A DNA stretch of 64,000 bases. Source: Mixophyes australis. Taxonomy: Eukaryota > Chordata > Amphibia > Anura > Limnodynastidae. Shown here one piece after another: positions 1-12,709 of the stretch. The notes below the pieces were generated by a model. That model was not told the origin of the DNA and made no database searches. It saw nothing but the letters and a program-made list of their open reading frames with translations. The position numbers were made by a program, and so were the translations under genes. Numbering within the stretch: position 1 is the first letter of the stretch; every line of letters starts with the position of its first letter. The stretch lies in NCBI GenBank assembly GCA_036250195.1, contig JAVHZZ010000003.1, forward strand, positions 333,833,875 through 333,897,874, read 5' to 3'.

Positions 1-1078
1 TGTATAGAACAACTTGATGACCAGGGCCATGCAGTTTTATATACAGTACCAGAGGAGGATAAACAGCAATCTTTTCCCAGTACATTTTTACCTCCCACTG
101 CTGAATATATCCCCCATTGTTGTGAAGCCAGTTGTCAGAGTTCTCTATTGCATTGACAGCTCACCTGCAGGAATATAAAAGTCTACCTCCTGGAACTGAC
201 AATGCTCTCTCCGCACTTAAATCAGTGGCAACATTCAGTGTTCAATTACTGTTTCTCTATCAGTTAACATAGCATTGACTGCCTACCCTCCAAAGTTTTG
301 CAAGGAGTGAAGGTCCCAGAGGTAAGTTGTGAACCTCAAAGTAGATGAGCATGAGGGGTAGGAGGAGAATGCAACAAAGATGTCTTTCTCGGTTTGTGTC
401 TTATAATGTTATAAATGGATTCCCCTATCCGTGCCATCTAGTATATAGTGCAGCTTCATGTTCCCCAGTATACAGTGCAGCTTCATAGCCCCAGCTCCTA
501 TATCCAACCCATGCCTCAGCTCTGCAGTTTAAAGAGAAGAAATCCACCAGATGCAGTCAGGAGCTGCTGGATAATTGGTTCCTAGAACACTGGCTACCTC
601 TCATTAGCTGCCCTATGGAATACAGAGAGGCCTCTCCTCCATGAATAAGACAACCAGAGCCTTACCTCCTAACTGTACCGATTATGGCGGGACAGTCCTG
701 CTGTCACCAATGTGAGCAAGTGAGAAACGCATCAGAGGCAGGAAGGAAATTTCAAATCTTGGAAGATATGCTGATCGCTTATAGTTCATATCAACAGAAT
801 CTCCTAAATTCACCCAGTGGCTACATGCTCTGAAAACAACAGTGTGGATAGGATCAAAGTGACTCACAGGGGTTGTATGGTGGCCGCAGGTTCCCCTGGG
901 GCCTTGGTTGTACATGCCTGCTTGTGCACAGTTTAAGGCGGAGATAGATTTAGTCAGAGAGTAAGTCAAGATGTGTTACTCAACAGCTGCAGAAAGGTCA
1001 GTCAATGTCCAAAACCTTATCTGCTAAGAGATTACAAAAGATGTGTGGCTGCAATCATGTTTGGGTATATATATATTA
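1..1078. other. Intronic sequence, nothing identified
   Basis: No coding potential or recognised repeat was seen. A short motif (gtgcagcttcat) occurs twice, near 450 and 475, in a degenerate tandem arrangement. The short open frame at 682-969 (minus) has no recognisable similarity and looks like chance. Confidence 0.4.
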
Positions 1079-1681
1079 CAAGTTAACCCGTGCATGATAC
1101 TCATGCATTCTAGTCAAATCAAGCTACTTAAGATGTTAAAAAGGTTCTTGTCATGCATTTGGGCCATAGCCCAGGCCTCCTCAGGGGAAGAGCGTTACTT
1201 CCTGACGTAAGCGCCCTTTTTTAACGTGGTTTTGTCCACATGTCACCACCTCATCATTCTTCTCCATCACCTCATCCTTCATTTTCATCGCCACATCTAT
1301 CCAGATGTCTATCCAGACACAGGGATCTCTCTCAGCGGTCCTGAGTATCACACTCCTCTCGCTCTGTCACCACCGGCAACCACCAACCACTCCCCACTGT
1401 CACCCCCGGCAACCACCAACCACTCCCAACTGTCACTTCTACTTCAAGAAATATATATATATTTTTTTTAAATCTTTATAAACACTTTTAACAATTAACA
1501 AATTAAAAACATCTTAGTATACCAAATTTCAGCCCTTTCTGAATTTTTTTTTCCACACACACTAAGAATTTAGTAGGTCAGTGTATAACTCCGCCCAGCA
1601 GGTGGCACTGCAGCTTGGTTTTATTTTTTCCACACACACACAGACAGACTAACACACACCACTAGACATTTATATTATAGA
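1079..1681 (-). mobile_element. Helitron-like non-autonomous element, copy A
   Basis: On the minus strand the repeat begins TCTATAATATAAATGTCTAG and ends GGGTTAACTTG. It shares both ends with the copy at 38124-38444. Both copies are flanked by A on the left and T on the right, and both carry the hairpin TGCATGA-gta-TCATGCA about 12 nt before the 3' end; these are Helitron traits. The 3' tetranucleotide is CTTG rather than the classical CTRR, so the class is tentative. This copy is about 280 bp longer than copy B because it has an internal block (about 1290-1550) containing a duplicated 'caaccaccaaccactccc' motif. Confidence 0.6.
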
Positions 1682-2152
1682 TAATGATGCCAACTAATGC
1701 AGCGGTCTCAGGCAGCAAAATATAATAAAAGTATAAAATGCTGTTTTTTGAGGCAAAAGTGCAAATGAGTTTTTGGTAGATGTAATAATGACTTATATAG
1801 CATATATTACTCATATAGAGATGTTTCTGGTAGTTTATGCTAGACTAGCATTTCAGGTGTCAACTCAGTTACCAGGCCCACACCTGGCTGCAGTTTTATA
1901 GTGAAGGTGTTGGTGCTATCTTTTTATTTGATCATTTCCCTCTGCTCTTAGGCTACAGGATAGGATTCTCTCCATGGTAACAGTAATACGTAAAGTATAT
2001 AGCACAAATAGACTCATGAAAAAAAAGAAAATATCAATACTAACTTTTTGCACCTGTAAGCTTATTTGCTTAGAAAGATTTGGCAAAACTTGACAAGTCA
2101 GCACAAACAATAGATACACAAGTTTTAGGGATTAAAAAACAAACAAACAGAA

Positions 2153-2167
2153 CCCCCCCCCCCCCCC
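2153..2167. repeat. Poly-C tract (15 bp)
   Basis: Uninterrupted run of C just left of the palindromic element at 2203. Similar runs occur at 2408-2420, 11693-11710, 21181-21198, 34492-34506 and 41791-41808. Confidence 0.95.
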
Positions 2168-2202
2168 AAACAAAAACACCCCTCCTTCCATTCAACATAG
2201 TG

Positions 2203-2434
2203 CAGGGGTGCATCGAAAAAAAAACCAAAAAAAACAAGAGAGCTGCCGCGCATGCGCAGCAGCTCAGTTTAGGCAGCACTGTACTATACAGCAGCCGCGG
2301 CGCTGTCAAAGAAGCTTCTTTGACAGCGCCGCGGCTGCTATATAGTACAGTGCCAATATGTAGGGCACTTCTTTAACTGAGGGGAGGGGTTTCTGGAGAC
2401 CCAGAAACCCCCCCCCCCCCTGTGTGCGCCACTG
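2203..2434. mobile_element. hAT-like palindromic element
   Basis: The ends are inverted: CAGGGGTGCAT on the left, and CAGTGGCGCACAC when the right end is reverse-complemented. Ends starting CAG are typical of hAT elements. The centre is a perfect-centre palindrome (2276-2353) with 39-bp arms, one mismatch and no loop. A second short GC-rich palindrome lies at about 2241-2264. The flanking octamers do not match, so no target duplication supports the exact boundaries. Confidence 0.5.
2276..2353. repeat. Zero-loop palindrome, 39-bp arms
   Basis: The arms meet at GAAGCTTC (centre between 2314 and 2315) and pair outward for 39 bp with a single mismatch (2289/2340). The arms contain GC-rich GCAGCCGCGGCGCTGTCAAAG. 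Confidence 0.95.
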
Positions 2435-5400
2435 TAGTGAGTGGTATTGTGCTTTCTTCTGCATCACCTTCAGATATGTTAGCTTATCATGGTGAAAATG
2501 AATCGTTACTATTTTACCGTACCCCTCTGAAAAGAATTGTCAATATGTGTTAGACTAACTATCAGCATTAGATAAACTAAACATTTCTTTCAATAAACAG
2601 CTGTTTTCTCCAGATTTTTAGCTCATCGTAGTTCAGTAAATAGACCCCTAAATGACGGCAGACACCTGTATTCCCCACACCTCTAACCCGGAACATCACA
2701 GAACTGTATCTTACCTTACAACATGAATCTCCATATATCGAGGCCCCCCACTATGAACAGGCCACCAGTACCATCAGCATGAAAAAGAGGACTAATAATA
2801 TGTTGGAGAGAATAGGAACATTCCCCTAAAGGTACATTCACTGTTCCCAGTTTTGCAGGAAGATTTAATGAGACCTGTGCTCAGTCATTATAATAATTGC
2901 TTTTAGTTTAAAATATTAGTTAATTGTGGCATTTAAAAACATAATGTAACTAAATTACTAGAAATATGTTAAAGGCAATAATTAAAAAGTATTATTTGCA
3001 AGAAAAATGACACTTCACTTGATCAACTACAAACAGGTCAATAGCCCACCAGAGCTTTGGAAATCCTAGCAATAGTATCAAAATTCTCTTTGTGTACATG
3101 GAGAAGAAAGATACAAATACAAATTTGGCCTCACTAAGCCTTTCTATTAGCACATTCAATGCCTACAAATCTCCTCCAGTTTTCTAAAGAGATGAAGGAT
3201 TAAAGGGCTATCCAAACAGAAGGAGATGCAGAATGATCCTTGAAGTGGTAGGAGTTTTCAGAAACTGCTTTAAACCGTCTTGTTGGAAATTTTCATGCAA
3301 GTTTTAAAAGGACTATTAATTAAGTTTCCTTTCCTGAGCGACATTGTGAGTCTCAAAATGGCAAAGTTCAAAAGAAAGTGTTTTAATTCAAAATGCAATG
3401 CACTTGTCTTGTTTCACAGTCTGTATGTAACTAATGTGATCCATGGGACTTGTGTAATTAGCCCCTGGAACTAAACAAAGGAGGGGTGAAAGATCTAGCT
3501 ATTGATGGCTAGAGAGCAATTATCCACATTAAATGTAATCTGTAGTTTGGCAGTACATCCACATCAAAAGTCTACTTGAGGTAAAAATAGAAAACAGGTT
3601 AAAGTTAATTTATTCAGAGTCTATACGCAAGTTATTGGCTATCTCCCTCCTGTATGTTCAGGCCTTGTCCTCAGTCTAGTGACTGATAGCAGTGACATTA
3701 ATGTATATAAGGAAACACTGTGCCTACCACTGCACAGAAATAGACCCTGATCATTGGGGCTCTAATCATTCCAAATATTACCCTCCTCTACATACTCCAT
3801 GTGCCCCTAGGTCCTGTCATTCTAAGTGGCCAGTTAGTAAATGTCTCTACTTCCTGTGCAATTAGTAAACTCAAATCACACTTTACGTCCTATTACTAAA
3901 GTGGAAAAAGTTCTCACATTAACATTGGATTTCAGTAGTTCCCACAATTGCATGAAAAATTCACCCCAATCCTACTATTTTTGGAACGTCCAGTATAATG
4001 GTCTTCTGAATAAGACACCATATCTGTAGTGCGAAAAATTTGTCTATACTATACAATACAGATAAACACTGACCCCTCTTGAAAGAAATCCATAGTGATT
4101 ATAAAACTAGCTGTTTTTATCTAGGAAGATATTTATGTTGAGGTTTTTATGTAGACTATTTGTTTGTAACAATATTTTCTGCATTCTCACACATACTACT
4201 GCCAACCTACTTGCTTTTCATGATACCAGTGAATATGGCAGCAAGGAAAATACTTATCGAGCGGTTTATCTCTTAACTGAGCTGCCTTGCTGTTATTTTC
4301 AGATATGAAATCTGAACTATAGAACTATTTCAACTTCATAATAGCAAGAGTAGAGATCTTTCCCCGCATTCATTGCTGCACTTATGTTCTAAATGTTTTT
4401 AGAACAATCCACAACGCAAAGCAGCAGGAAACGTTCAGGGACATTGATGCATACAGGTGCAATTGAAAAAGGTAGTATTTCATTTTCACAACTCAACTAG
4501 AAAAAAATACAATTGGAGGCTGACTAGTTGCCATGGGCAACACCACCTGTTTCCTTTGAAAACATTTTTATAACAGCTCCCCATTTGAGGACTTTGGTGT
4601 TTTTATGTCTGTATATGTTTTTTCAGGCAGTACTAAGTAAAGTAATTAGAAACTGCCACAGCAGAAAATCAACATTCAAATGAAACAATTTCTTGTTACA
4701 TTCACAAACGTAAGTAACACATTTATCCACTCCAAGAATATAAGGAACATGCAAAAGCACAATATATCATATTCGTATGATCGAGTATGGAGAAAAGCCA
4801 GGTTGAATGATCACACATTCAGTGATGGGGTTCATCATCTTTTGACCCCGAGGCATAGACTAAAAAGCAATGTACTACCATCTGCTTTTCTCCCTGGGTG
4901 TCTGGACACTTGATTGCTTCAACTTGACAGTGTGTGTGTAGTCAAACTGCTCACAAACCGGCCATAGTAGACATCTTGGTCTGTGTGTGTTTAGCAATAT
5001 TCACAGTTGACCACTTCCTGTGTCATCACAGACATCAGCCTGTAAAAGTTTAAAATTGAAATTGTCCAGCAGGAGGATCCGTCACCTGTTTTCAACAACC
5101 CTCAAATTATCTTGCAAAAGGTAATTGCTTCTAACCTTAACAGTTCTAATTTATGACATTTAAAAGTCAAACAATACCTAGAACACATTAGTATGAAGTA
5201 ATTATTAAAAGGATAAAAACTATTCAGAGAATTAAAATATTTAACATTTACTGCACATTAAGTATACTTTAGATTGGATTAGCCTGAGGACTAGATTTTA
5301 TGTTTCATGTAGCTTTATTGTTACTTAGAAAGTAGGAAACAAGTTATGTGGTGAGCACTAAAAAGAGTCTGACTATTGATTTAAGGGGAAGAAAACCATT

Positions 5401-5601
5401 TGTGGAGACCGGATCGATTCATTTGGTCACATGCAATTCCCTTATTAGCTTTTAGAAAATAAGTGCATGAAACGCTGGCCCAAAACGTGACCACAATTTT
5501 ATTTAGTGCCATCAGGTAACACTTGAAGAAAAATTACTAAAAGTTAAAAAACAAAAAACACTTTAAAATGTAGATTCTTGTTCACCCATTCTCCTTGTCA
5601 G
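2435..5601. other. Intronic sequence, nothing identified
   Basis: AT-rich, with only short chance reading frames. The motif cagtaaatagacccct at 2634-2649 resembles the GGGGTCTATTTAC end seen on several frog MITEs, but no partner end was found. Confidence 0.4.
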
Positions 5602-7153
5602 TACAGATATGCCCAAAAGTTTTGAGAATGACACAAATAATATTTTTCACAAAGTCTGCTGCCTCAGTTTTTATGATGGCAATTTGTAGATACTCTAGAA
5701 TGTCATTAAGAGTGATAAGTTGAATTGTAATTTTTGGCATGACAATGAACTTTATCCCAAAAACAACATTTCCACTGCAATTCAGCCATGTCACAAAAGG
5801 ACCAGCTGACATCAGATCAGTGATTTTCTCATTAACACAGGTGAGTGTGTTGACGAGGACAAGGCTGGAGATCACTCTGTCAAGCTGATTGAGTTAGAAC
5901 AACAGACTGGAACCTTTAAAAGCAGGGTGGTGCTTGAAATAATTGTTCTTCCTCTGTTAACCATGGTTACCTGCAAGTCATGTGCAGTCATCATTGCTTT
6001 GCACAAAAAGGGCTTCACAGACAAGGATATTGCTGCTAGTAGGTAATTGCACCTAAATCAACCATTTATTGGATCATCAAGAACTTTAAGGAGAGAGGTT
6101 CAATAGTTGTGAAGTAGGCTTCAGGGTGCCCAGGAACGTCCAGCAAGCACCAGGACAGTTTCCTAAATTTGATTCAGCTGCGGGATCAGGGCACCACCAG
6201 TGCAGAGTTTGCTCAGGAATGTAGTAGGCAGATGCGTGTGCATCTGCACGCACAGTGAGGAGAAGACTTTTGGAGGATGACCTGGTGTCAAAAAGGCCAG
6301 CAAAGAAGCCACTTCTCTCCAGGAAAATCAACAGGGACAGACTGATATTCTGAAAAAGGTACAGGAACTGGACTGCTGAGGACTGAGGTAAAGTAATTTT
6401 CTCTGATGAATCCCATTTCAGATTGTTTGGGGCATCTGGAAAAACGCTTGTCCGGAGAAGGAAAGGTGAGCGCTACCATCAGTCCTATGTCATGCCAACA
6501 GTAAAGCACCCTGAGGCCATTCATGCGTGGGGTTGCTTCTCAGCCATGGGAGTGGGTCACTCACAATTTTGCCTAAGAACACAGCCATTAATAAAGAATG
6601 GTACCAACACATCCTCCAAGAGCATCTTCTCCCAACCATCCAAGAACAGTTTGGTGATGAACAATGCCTTTTCCTGCATGATGGAGCACCTTGCCATAAG
6701 GCAAAAGTGATAACTAAGTGGCTCGGAGATCAAAACATTGAAATTTTGGGTCCATGGCCAGGAAAATCCCCAGACCTTAATCCCACTGAGACCTTGTGGT
6801 CAATCCTCAAGGGGCGGGTGGACAAACTAAAACCCACAAACTCTGACAAACTCCAAGCATTAATTAGGCAAGAATGGGCGGCCATCAGTCAGTATGTGGC
6901 CCAGAAGTTGATTGACAGCATGCTAGGGCGAATTGCAGAGGTTTTCAAAAAGAAGGGTCAATACTGCAAATATTGACTCTTTGCATAAAATTAATGTAAT
7001 TGTCAATAAAAGCTTTTGACACTTATGAAATGCTTGTAATTTTACTTCAGTATACCATAGCAACATCTGACAAAAAGGTCTAAAAACACTGAAGTAACAA
7101 ACTTTGTGAAAACCAATACTTGTGTCATTCTCAAAATTTTGGCCATGACTGTA
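5602..7153 (+). mobile_element. Tc1-like transposon copy (DD35E), inactive
   Basis: The element is bounded by TA on both sides. The left end reads TACAGATATGCCCAAAAGTT and the right end, reverse-complemented, TACAGTCATGGCCAAAATTT; both continue into ...TTTTGAGAATGACACAA. Similarity between the two ends extends roughly 50 bp. Between them is a degenerate transposase gene on the plus strand. The 1.55-kb length is normal for the Tc1 superfamily. Confidence 0.92.
5963..6976 (+). pseudogene. Tc1-type transposase pseudogene
   Basis: Tc1 transposases cut and rejoin DNA at TA sites using a DDE triad. The likely start is ATG 5963 and the stop is TGA 6974-6976. The N-terminal helix-turn-helix half is broken by stops (for example just after 'DIAASR' near 6040). 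The catalytic half survives in two frames: FSDESHF (first Asp codon 6405-6407), then a frameshift between about 6540 and 6600, then LHDGAPCH (second Asp 6680-6682) and SPDLNPTETLW (Glu 6788-6790). The spacing between second Asp and Glu is 35 residues rather than the usual 34. The C-terminus, ending KKKGQYCKY, is intact. It cannot encode a functional enzyme as it stands. Confidence 0.88.
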
Positions 7154-7194
7154 GACCCTGCAGAAGCAGCAGATCAGCACAGTCAGTATACACA

Positions 7195-7670
7195 GGGGTC
7201 TACTTAACAATGGGAGTCTATGCCAGATTTAGTGCTTCTCCCTACTTAAAGCTTTCTGGCCAGTATAGACTATTGCAGGATATTGTTGGCAATGTATGGG
7301 AAGACATCCGCCTCAGGATGACGATAGAAGAGTTTCCCCACAAGAAAAAAGGCTTTATTATTTAAGCAAAGCGTTTTTAGTAAAACTAATATTTTTTATC
7401 CTTTTGCTTTTAACTTTATTATATTAATTTTGGCAAAAGTGGAACTAGATGCCTGTCTGTTAATACCATGTCACACATATGTAGATAGACCCTGTACTGG
7501 CTGGCCAAGGGGTAAGAGTCCTTTTACTGCTTCCAGTCAGTATCGACAGAGAGCGGAGTATCACTCTGCTGCACCAGCAAAATTTTATTTTTAAATTGTG
7601 CAATAGAATATTTTTTTATCATTGAGATAAGAAAATCTTCCTAATCACCCAACCTTCTTAAATAGACCCC
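7195..7670. mobile_element. Possible TIR element (GGGGTCTAYTTAA ends)
   Basis: The left end GGGGTCTACTTAAC and the right end, reverse-complemented, GGGGTCTATTTAAG are inverted copies about 475 bp apart. No coding sequence or clear target duplication was seen. It lies just right of the Tc1 element. Confidence 0.33.
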
Positions 7671-10359
7671 AAAGTCTCTCCTAAAGCCAGGATCCATCAT
7701 ATTTGTGCACCCAGGCCTAATACACAGATCCTGCAGGCACCATCATAACAAGTGCTGTGAGCAGAACTACAGCAGCAGTTACATACATTTCTGACTGATC
7801 ACTGTCATGCTCTACCGAAAACGGTTCAAATCAGGTTGGATTCAATTTGGCAGCAAAAAAATCCAAGTTGGATAATGACTACCATCAATATGTTGTAAGG
7901 TCCTTTGCTGACCCTTGAAAAATTCCCACTTAAAACTTTTATTTAAAAAAAATTATATAACTCATTTCATCTATTGCAAACACCATTACCCTTTTTGCTG
8001 CCATGTGGTTTAAAAACATCTAAACTTATTAGACTCTCTGCAACAAATAGCAACATTGATGTTCTAACATTAGATATTATTTGCTTCCCTAATATGTCAC
8101 ATTTTCTTTACGACAATTATCATTTCTTATTACAGTTACAAGAAATGAACATATCTATTTATTAAAATGCTCTGACAGGCGCTTGTCCTGGTGAATAGTT
8201 TACAGTAAAGCGATCCTAATCACTAAGTTTACTTACAGGTTCTAAAAGACATTTGCAAATTTGTGATGGGGAGGAGCACCAAGCCTGCCAGGAAGAAATC
8301 TGAAGATCCTGCGATGCTCTTCCCATAGGATGAAACAGTGGACGCTTTCTTCAGATGTCGTTGGCTGTCGGGGTCAAGCTCTGAATTCTGGAGCTTCATA
8401 ATGGGATATTTTTGCAGTTCACATAGGCACCTATAGGGACTGCATTTGCGATTGAAGAGGCTGGGACCACGGCAGGTATAATAAATAGCCTTGTTCTTTT
8501 AAAATCCTGTAATCTTCAAAAACTGTAGATTACACGGGATTTACTATGATATGAACTCTTTGGAGGTTCATAAATAGGCCCCTATGTTTGCCGTCTCTTC
8601 TCCTCCTTTTCCTGGGGTACCAGGAACAATGGTAGGCCACAACCTACTATTGAGTCAGCAATCAGGTGTCAGATATGAAATTTTAGCCAGTGAAAGATTT
8701 GACCAGGAGCACAAAACATGTAAATGAATGGAAGAAGGAACTTTATTTCATCACGAGTTAATAATTTTATATATCCACAATGGCAGTCTTTTGGTTGCAT
8801 TTGTTTCTATACTAAACAAAAACAGGATGGCAACATCTTGTATGAGAAAGTCCCATGACAGCCCAAATGCAGAATTCAAAGACACTGCTGTTTATAGAAT
8901 CCTCCAATTTGTTTACTTTACACAATAGGAGACGCCAACAAAGGCTCTAGAGGTTCCTGGACTATTGAAAATGTAAGGGCTCATTCAAAGGGCACGTGAC
9001 ATAAAATGTGATATGAAAGTTCCTTAAAGATAAAGTTTTCGTATAATATTAACAAAATGCATCCACAGACGTCAATGATAATGGCTACACTGTATATTTA
9101 CTTTTCCATTACTTTGGAAATAAGGGGTATATTTATCAAAGGCCAAAATGGTTTGGTTTTATTTATATCGCTTTATTAATCTAAATATTTTGGATAGTGG
9201 AATTGCAAGTCCAAATCTAGCACACTAACTCATGCATGCACACAATGGCAAAGTGCCAGTATCACCAAGACAGCTAATTAATGCTCAGCTTCTCCAGCAC
9301 AATATTTCTCAGAAATGCCAGCGAAAAAAGAATTAACACAATACTAAAAAAATTACAGATAATGCCTAATGCCACAATAAAGTAAAATTTGAATAAATAT
9401 CAGAAACTGTACCTCGGCTGAAATTTCTGCAGCACCCTCTGGGTCGTCCTTGCATATCACAAAGATTCTGCGGGTAGTGTTTGTATTTTCTTTCAACGAC
9501 TTAGCCGTGAAATGCTGCATAGTATTTTAAGTCAGTCACAGCCATTTTTCAACTACATTTCATTTTAGTTTAGAGATTAAGGACAAAATAAAACTTAAGC
9601 CCTGAAGATTGAGATATATTGGGAAACTGCTAGTGACCTTTTCGATCTATACTGTGACTCTACTTGAAGAAAAGCTGTTTTGACAAGTCCCAGGTGTCAC
9701 AGATGAGCTAATGGACATTAATGCAGTTACAAATACCAGCGGTATTATCAGGACGTGTCCAGATCATCCCACAGACCCTCAACAGAGCCTCTTGTGAGAT
9801 TAAAGCTGGTAAGACAGTGAACTTGGAGGGACAGGTGCAAGCATCATTGATCTGTGAGCAGAGAATGTAGAGCTTGCCTTCTAGAACACATTAGTTTCTT
9901 TATTAGATCACAGAAATTGTGTAAGTGCCAATTGGATCACATACATTGGAAATGCGTTGGAACCAGCTTTTAGCAGAACTGTCCATATCCGTCTAAACTC
10001 TTATTATATACCACAGGTTCCCAATATAATCACTAAATATAACTTGTAAATTATTAAACACAAATAAGTTCAAGAGCCTTCCACAGCAATTGAAAATGCC
10101 AAATTTACTAACTTTCTACTCTTTCCCTCCAGGAGAGTTTGTTTGGTTGGAGGTGAAAGTGTGAGGTCGAAGTCATTTTGTCACTGTGAATCGAGTTATG
10201 GCGGCTCCCCATCCTGCCAACTTCACTAGGAAGCAGGTAGGATGCAGGAGAATGATCTGCCCTCTGGGGGGAACCTACCCAGGAATTCAGGAGTGGGCAA
10301 GTATGATTACTGCCATGAAATGCTGCAGAAAATGGCACAGAAGAATTATATTTAAAGTT
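7671..10359. other. Intronic sequence with possible MITE ends
   Basis: No coding sequence was identified apart from the exon-like block at 9407-9474. The motifs ttcataaataggcccctatg (8567-8586) and aggggtatatttatcaaagg (9123-9142) look like single ends of frog MITEs, but no partner end could be placed. Confidence 0.35.
9407..9474 (-). other. Exon-like open segment (unverified)
   Basis: On the minus strand an open segment reading KENTNTTRRIFVICKDDPEG... runs from a possible acceptor (tatgcag) near 9520 to a possible donor (GCCGAG|gtacag) near 9410. The donor is weak and the acceptor lacks a pyrimidine tract. I do not recognise the peptide, and it is not part of MACROD2 as I know it. Confidence 0.15.
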
Positions 10360-10475
10360 ACTTATCATCAATCATATTCCGCAGCACTATACAAAGAAAG
10401 TATAGTCAGTCACATCAGTCTCTCCGTCAGTGGAACCTACATTCTAAATCCCCCCCATACAGACTATCTACACAC
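10360..10475 (-). repeat. SINE 3' tail fragment
   Basis: The reverse complement contains a diverged form of the tail seen at 13620-13745: 'tagaatgtaggttccactg...gactgatgtgactga...tagtgctgcggaatatg'. Only the 3' part is present. Confidence 0.6.
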
Positions 10476-10479
10476 CATA

Positions 10480-11849
10480 TATTATATTTTATATATCTCA
10501 CAAGAGACACACCCAGAATCAGGGTGTCGCAAGACAATGAGTGCTCATGAAACACAACTGGATATGTGGGCCAGGTCACATAATCAACTTGCTGTTACTA
10601 GTCTTACTAAAATCACAAAAATAACATTTATGTTTTAAATCTTCACACCTTATACAAAAACCCCGTTAATGGACATTTGTGATAACTGTGCTACTGGTAA
10701 CTCTGGAAGTGGTGTTGCCCATAGCTACAAGTCTCTTGCACACAGATAAAGCAAACAGATGATTATTACAATGGCCAACACCAACTTTTATACACAGTTA
10801 ATATATCAGTTTTCCCAAAAAAATGTGCCAATCTCTAGCCAATGGACTGCAAAGAAGTGTCTACAAATCGCTAGTTACTATAAAACGAAGGTTCCTACAG
10901 AATATAGAACACACTTCAGTGTGCTCTGGGTCATCATCAAGAATTCTTGCTGATTAAAAGTAATCTTGCAAAGTGCAAACTTTCAGTTTACTCTCTGTAA
11001 AGTTTTAGGTTCAAACCAGAAGACAAACAAGAAGGCCAAGCATCACTCTGGCCCTATGTGAAATGCAAATGTCATACTTGAATAACAGCTAATCCATTCA
11101 ATGCATACAAGCCTGGCAGAGCATGAAAGTGTTATTAGATGTCACCATCTCACTCGGTTTGGTTGTTCAATACCTCAGCTATTATTTGAAATTTGACAAA
11201 AGCAAATATGTTTTGTTTCTCCCAAAATAAAGGGAAAGCTTTCCAACCATCTTAATTTTTCATTGTAGACATAAATTTGGGTAGCTCATTAAGAAAATCA
11301 AAAACGCACAAAAAAAAAAAGCAAAAAATGTGTTGCACAAAGCAGCCGTGCACTTAAACCTTTCAGCGGTGGCATAATACGGAATTATTAACATCAGCTA
11401 ACCACATTTTCTTTCCTGCCCAATCGAATCTGATGTTGACTGTACAAATTGCAATTCTGAGGGCCAAATGGTGGGCAAAACAAACTGAATGACCATATCA
11501 GTACATGTGCTTGAGGTCTTATACAGAGCATTATATGTCAGGTGCAGTCAGATACTAATGCCACAGTCAGGGTCTGATCAAGGGTTCACGCCACCCTAGG
11601 CTTATACGCTTGTAGCACTTCCTCGCCTTCCACAGCAGACTAATACCTGGTAGGTAAAAACGAACTTGTCCTTAATTTAAAATCCAGTCTTGCCCCCCCC
11701 CCCCCCCCCCTCCAAAAGTTTATGTTCCCCTACTTTCAAAACTCAGCTCTACTTGGCTTTTTAAAACTGTCACATCAATCTTTGTCACTCATTTTGTTTT
11801 CATTAAAATCAGGATGGAGGCAAAAACAAGCACTACTGTGAGTGAAGGG
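10480..11849. other. Intronic sequence, nothing identified
   Basis: No coding sequence or confident repeat was seen. A poly-C run of 18 bp lies at 11693-11710. Confidence 0.4.
11693..11710. repeat. Poly-C tract (18 bp)
   Basis: Uninterrupted run of 18 C. Confidence 0.95.
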
Positions 11850-12091
11850 GCTCTACTTAATAATCCGGTTATAAGATTATCAATACATAAATCATGAAAC
11901 CATTGAACATGTAAAGGTGGCTGCCTCACTCCCATAGAACCGGGGGGTAAGTCCAGATAATTCAAATCAAATTAAAAACCAAAAGGATGGGCGCCTCATA
12001 ATGTATTGCTTTCAGATGAAAATTTTATATGCGTACCAGATATATGAAGAAGCATGCGCACATCAGCAAGTTTGTAACGCAGGATCAATCT
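11850..12091 (+). repeat. Interspersed repeat R, copy 1 (no hAT insert)
   Basis: This 242-bp block, from gctctacttaataat to gatcaatc, matches 15473-15622 plus 16081-16187. It reads straight through the point (near 11988) where copy 2 carries a 450-bp hAT element, so it serves as the empty site. The family is not identified. Confidence 0.85.
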
Positions 12092-12709
12092 GAGGTACCT
12101 GTGCCTGTCACTATCCTTGTGTCTTTTACTTGCTTATCCTCAAGCACCTGCCTAAGGATGACTCCTTGTCTTCAGCCTTATATTTTTTAAAATACATTTT
12201 AGTTTGTACCTCATCGTGTCACAACTTTGCTCCCCCTAAGGCTGCAGCCTAGTCAGCCGATTGGATAATCAGGCACTGGACACAGCTTGAACGTACCTAA
12301 ATGGGCTGTCACTACAGAGATCATTTTCCTGTATGAAAAGCGCTGTACTCACAAATGAGCAGGACACACCGAAAATAATGCAAGCTGTATTTCAGGAGCC
12401 CACTGACCTTTAATGGGTACAGAGCTCACGTTTACCAAAAAGACTGGTGATTCTATAGTGAGAACATCCTAGCTCTGCTGACAGTACACACAGGTGACTG
12501 CATTGGGAAAAATACTCCTGTTTAACCCAATGTATCAATGTGTATAGTACCATAGCCTAAAGGCTGTTAATTGCCAAGTCACACCGACATGTCTCAACAA
12601 GGAGCCAGTCCTTAAAAATAAAATATATTACTGTAACATCCATACAAGAGAGTCGCGTTTAGATCATTCATCAACATAAGTTCTCCTAAACAGGACACTG
12701 GTTCCAAAC
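12092..12709. other. Intronic sequence, nothing identified
   Basis: No coding sequence or recognised repeat was seen between repeat R copy 1 and the hAT element. Confidence 0.4.

Noticed and set aside
10186..10638. 150-codon open frame on the plus strand
   Set aside because: It overlaps an inverted SINE tail at 10360-10475 and has no recognisable domain.
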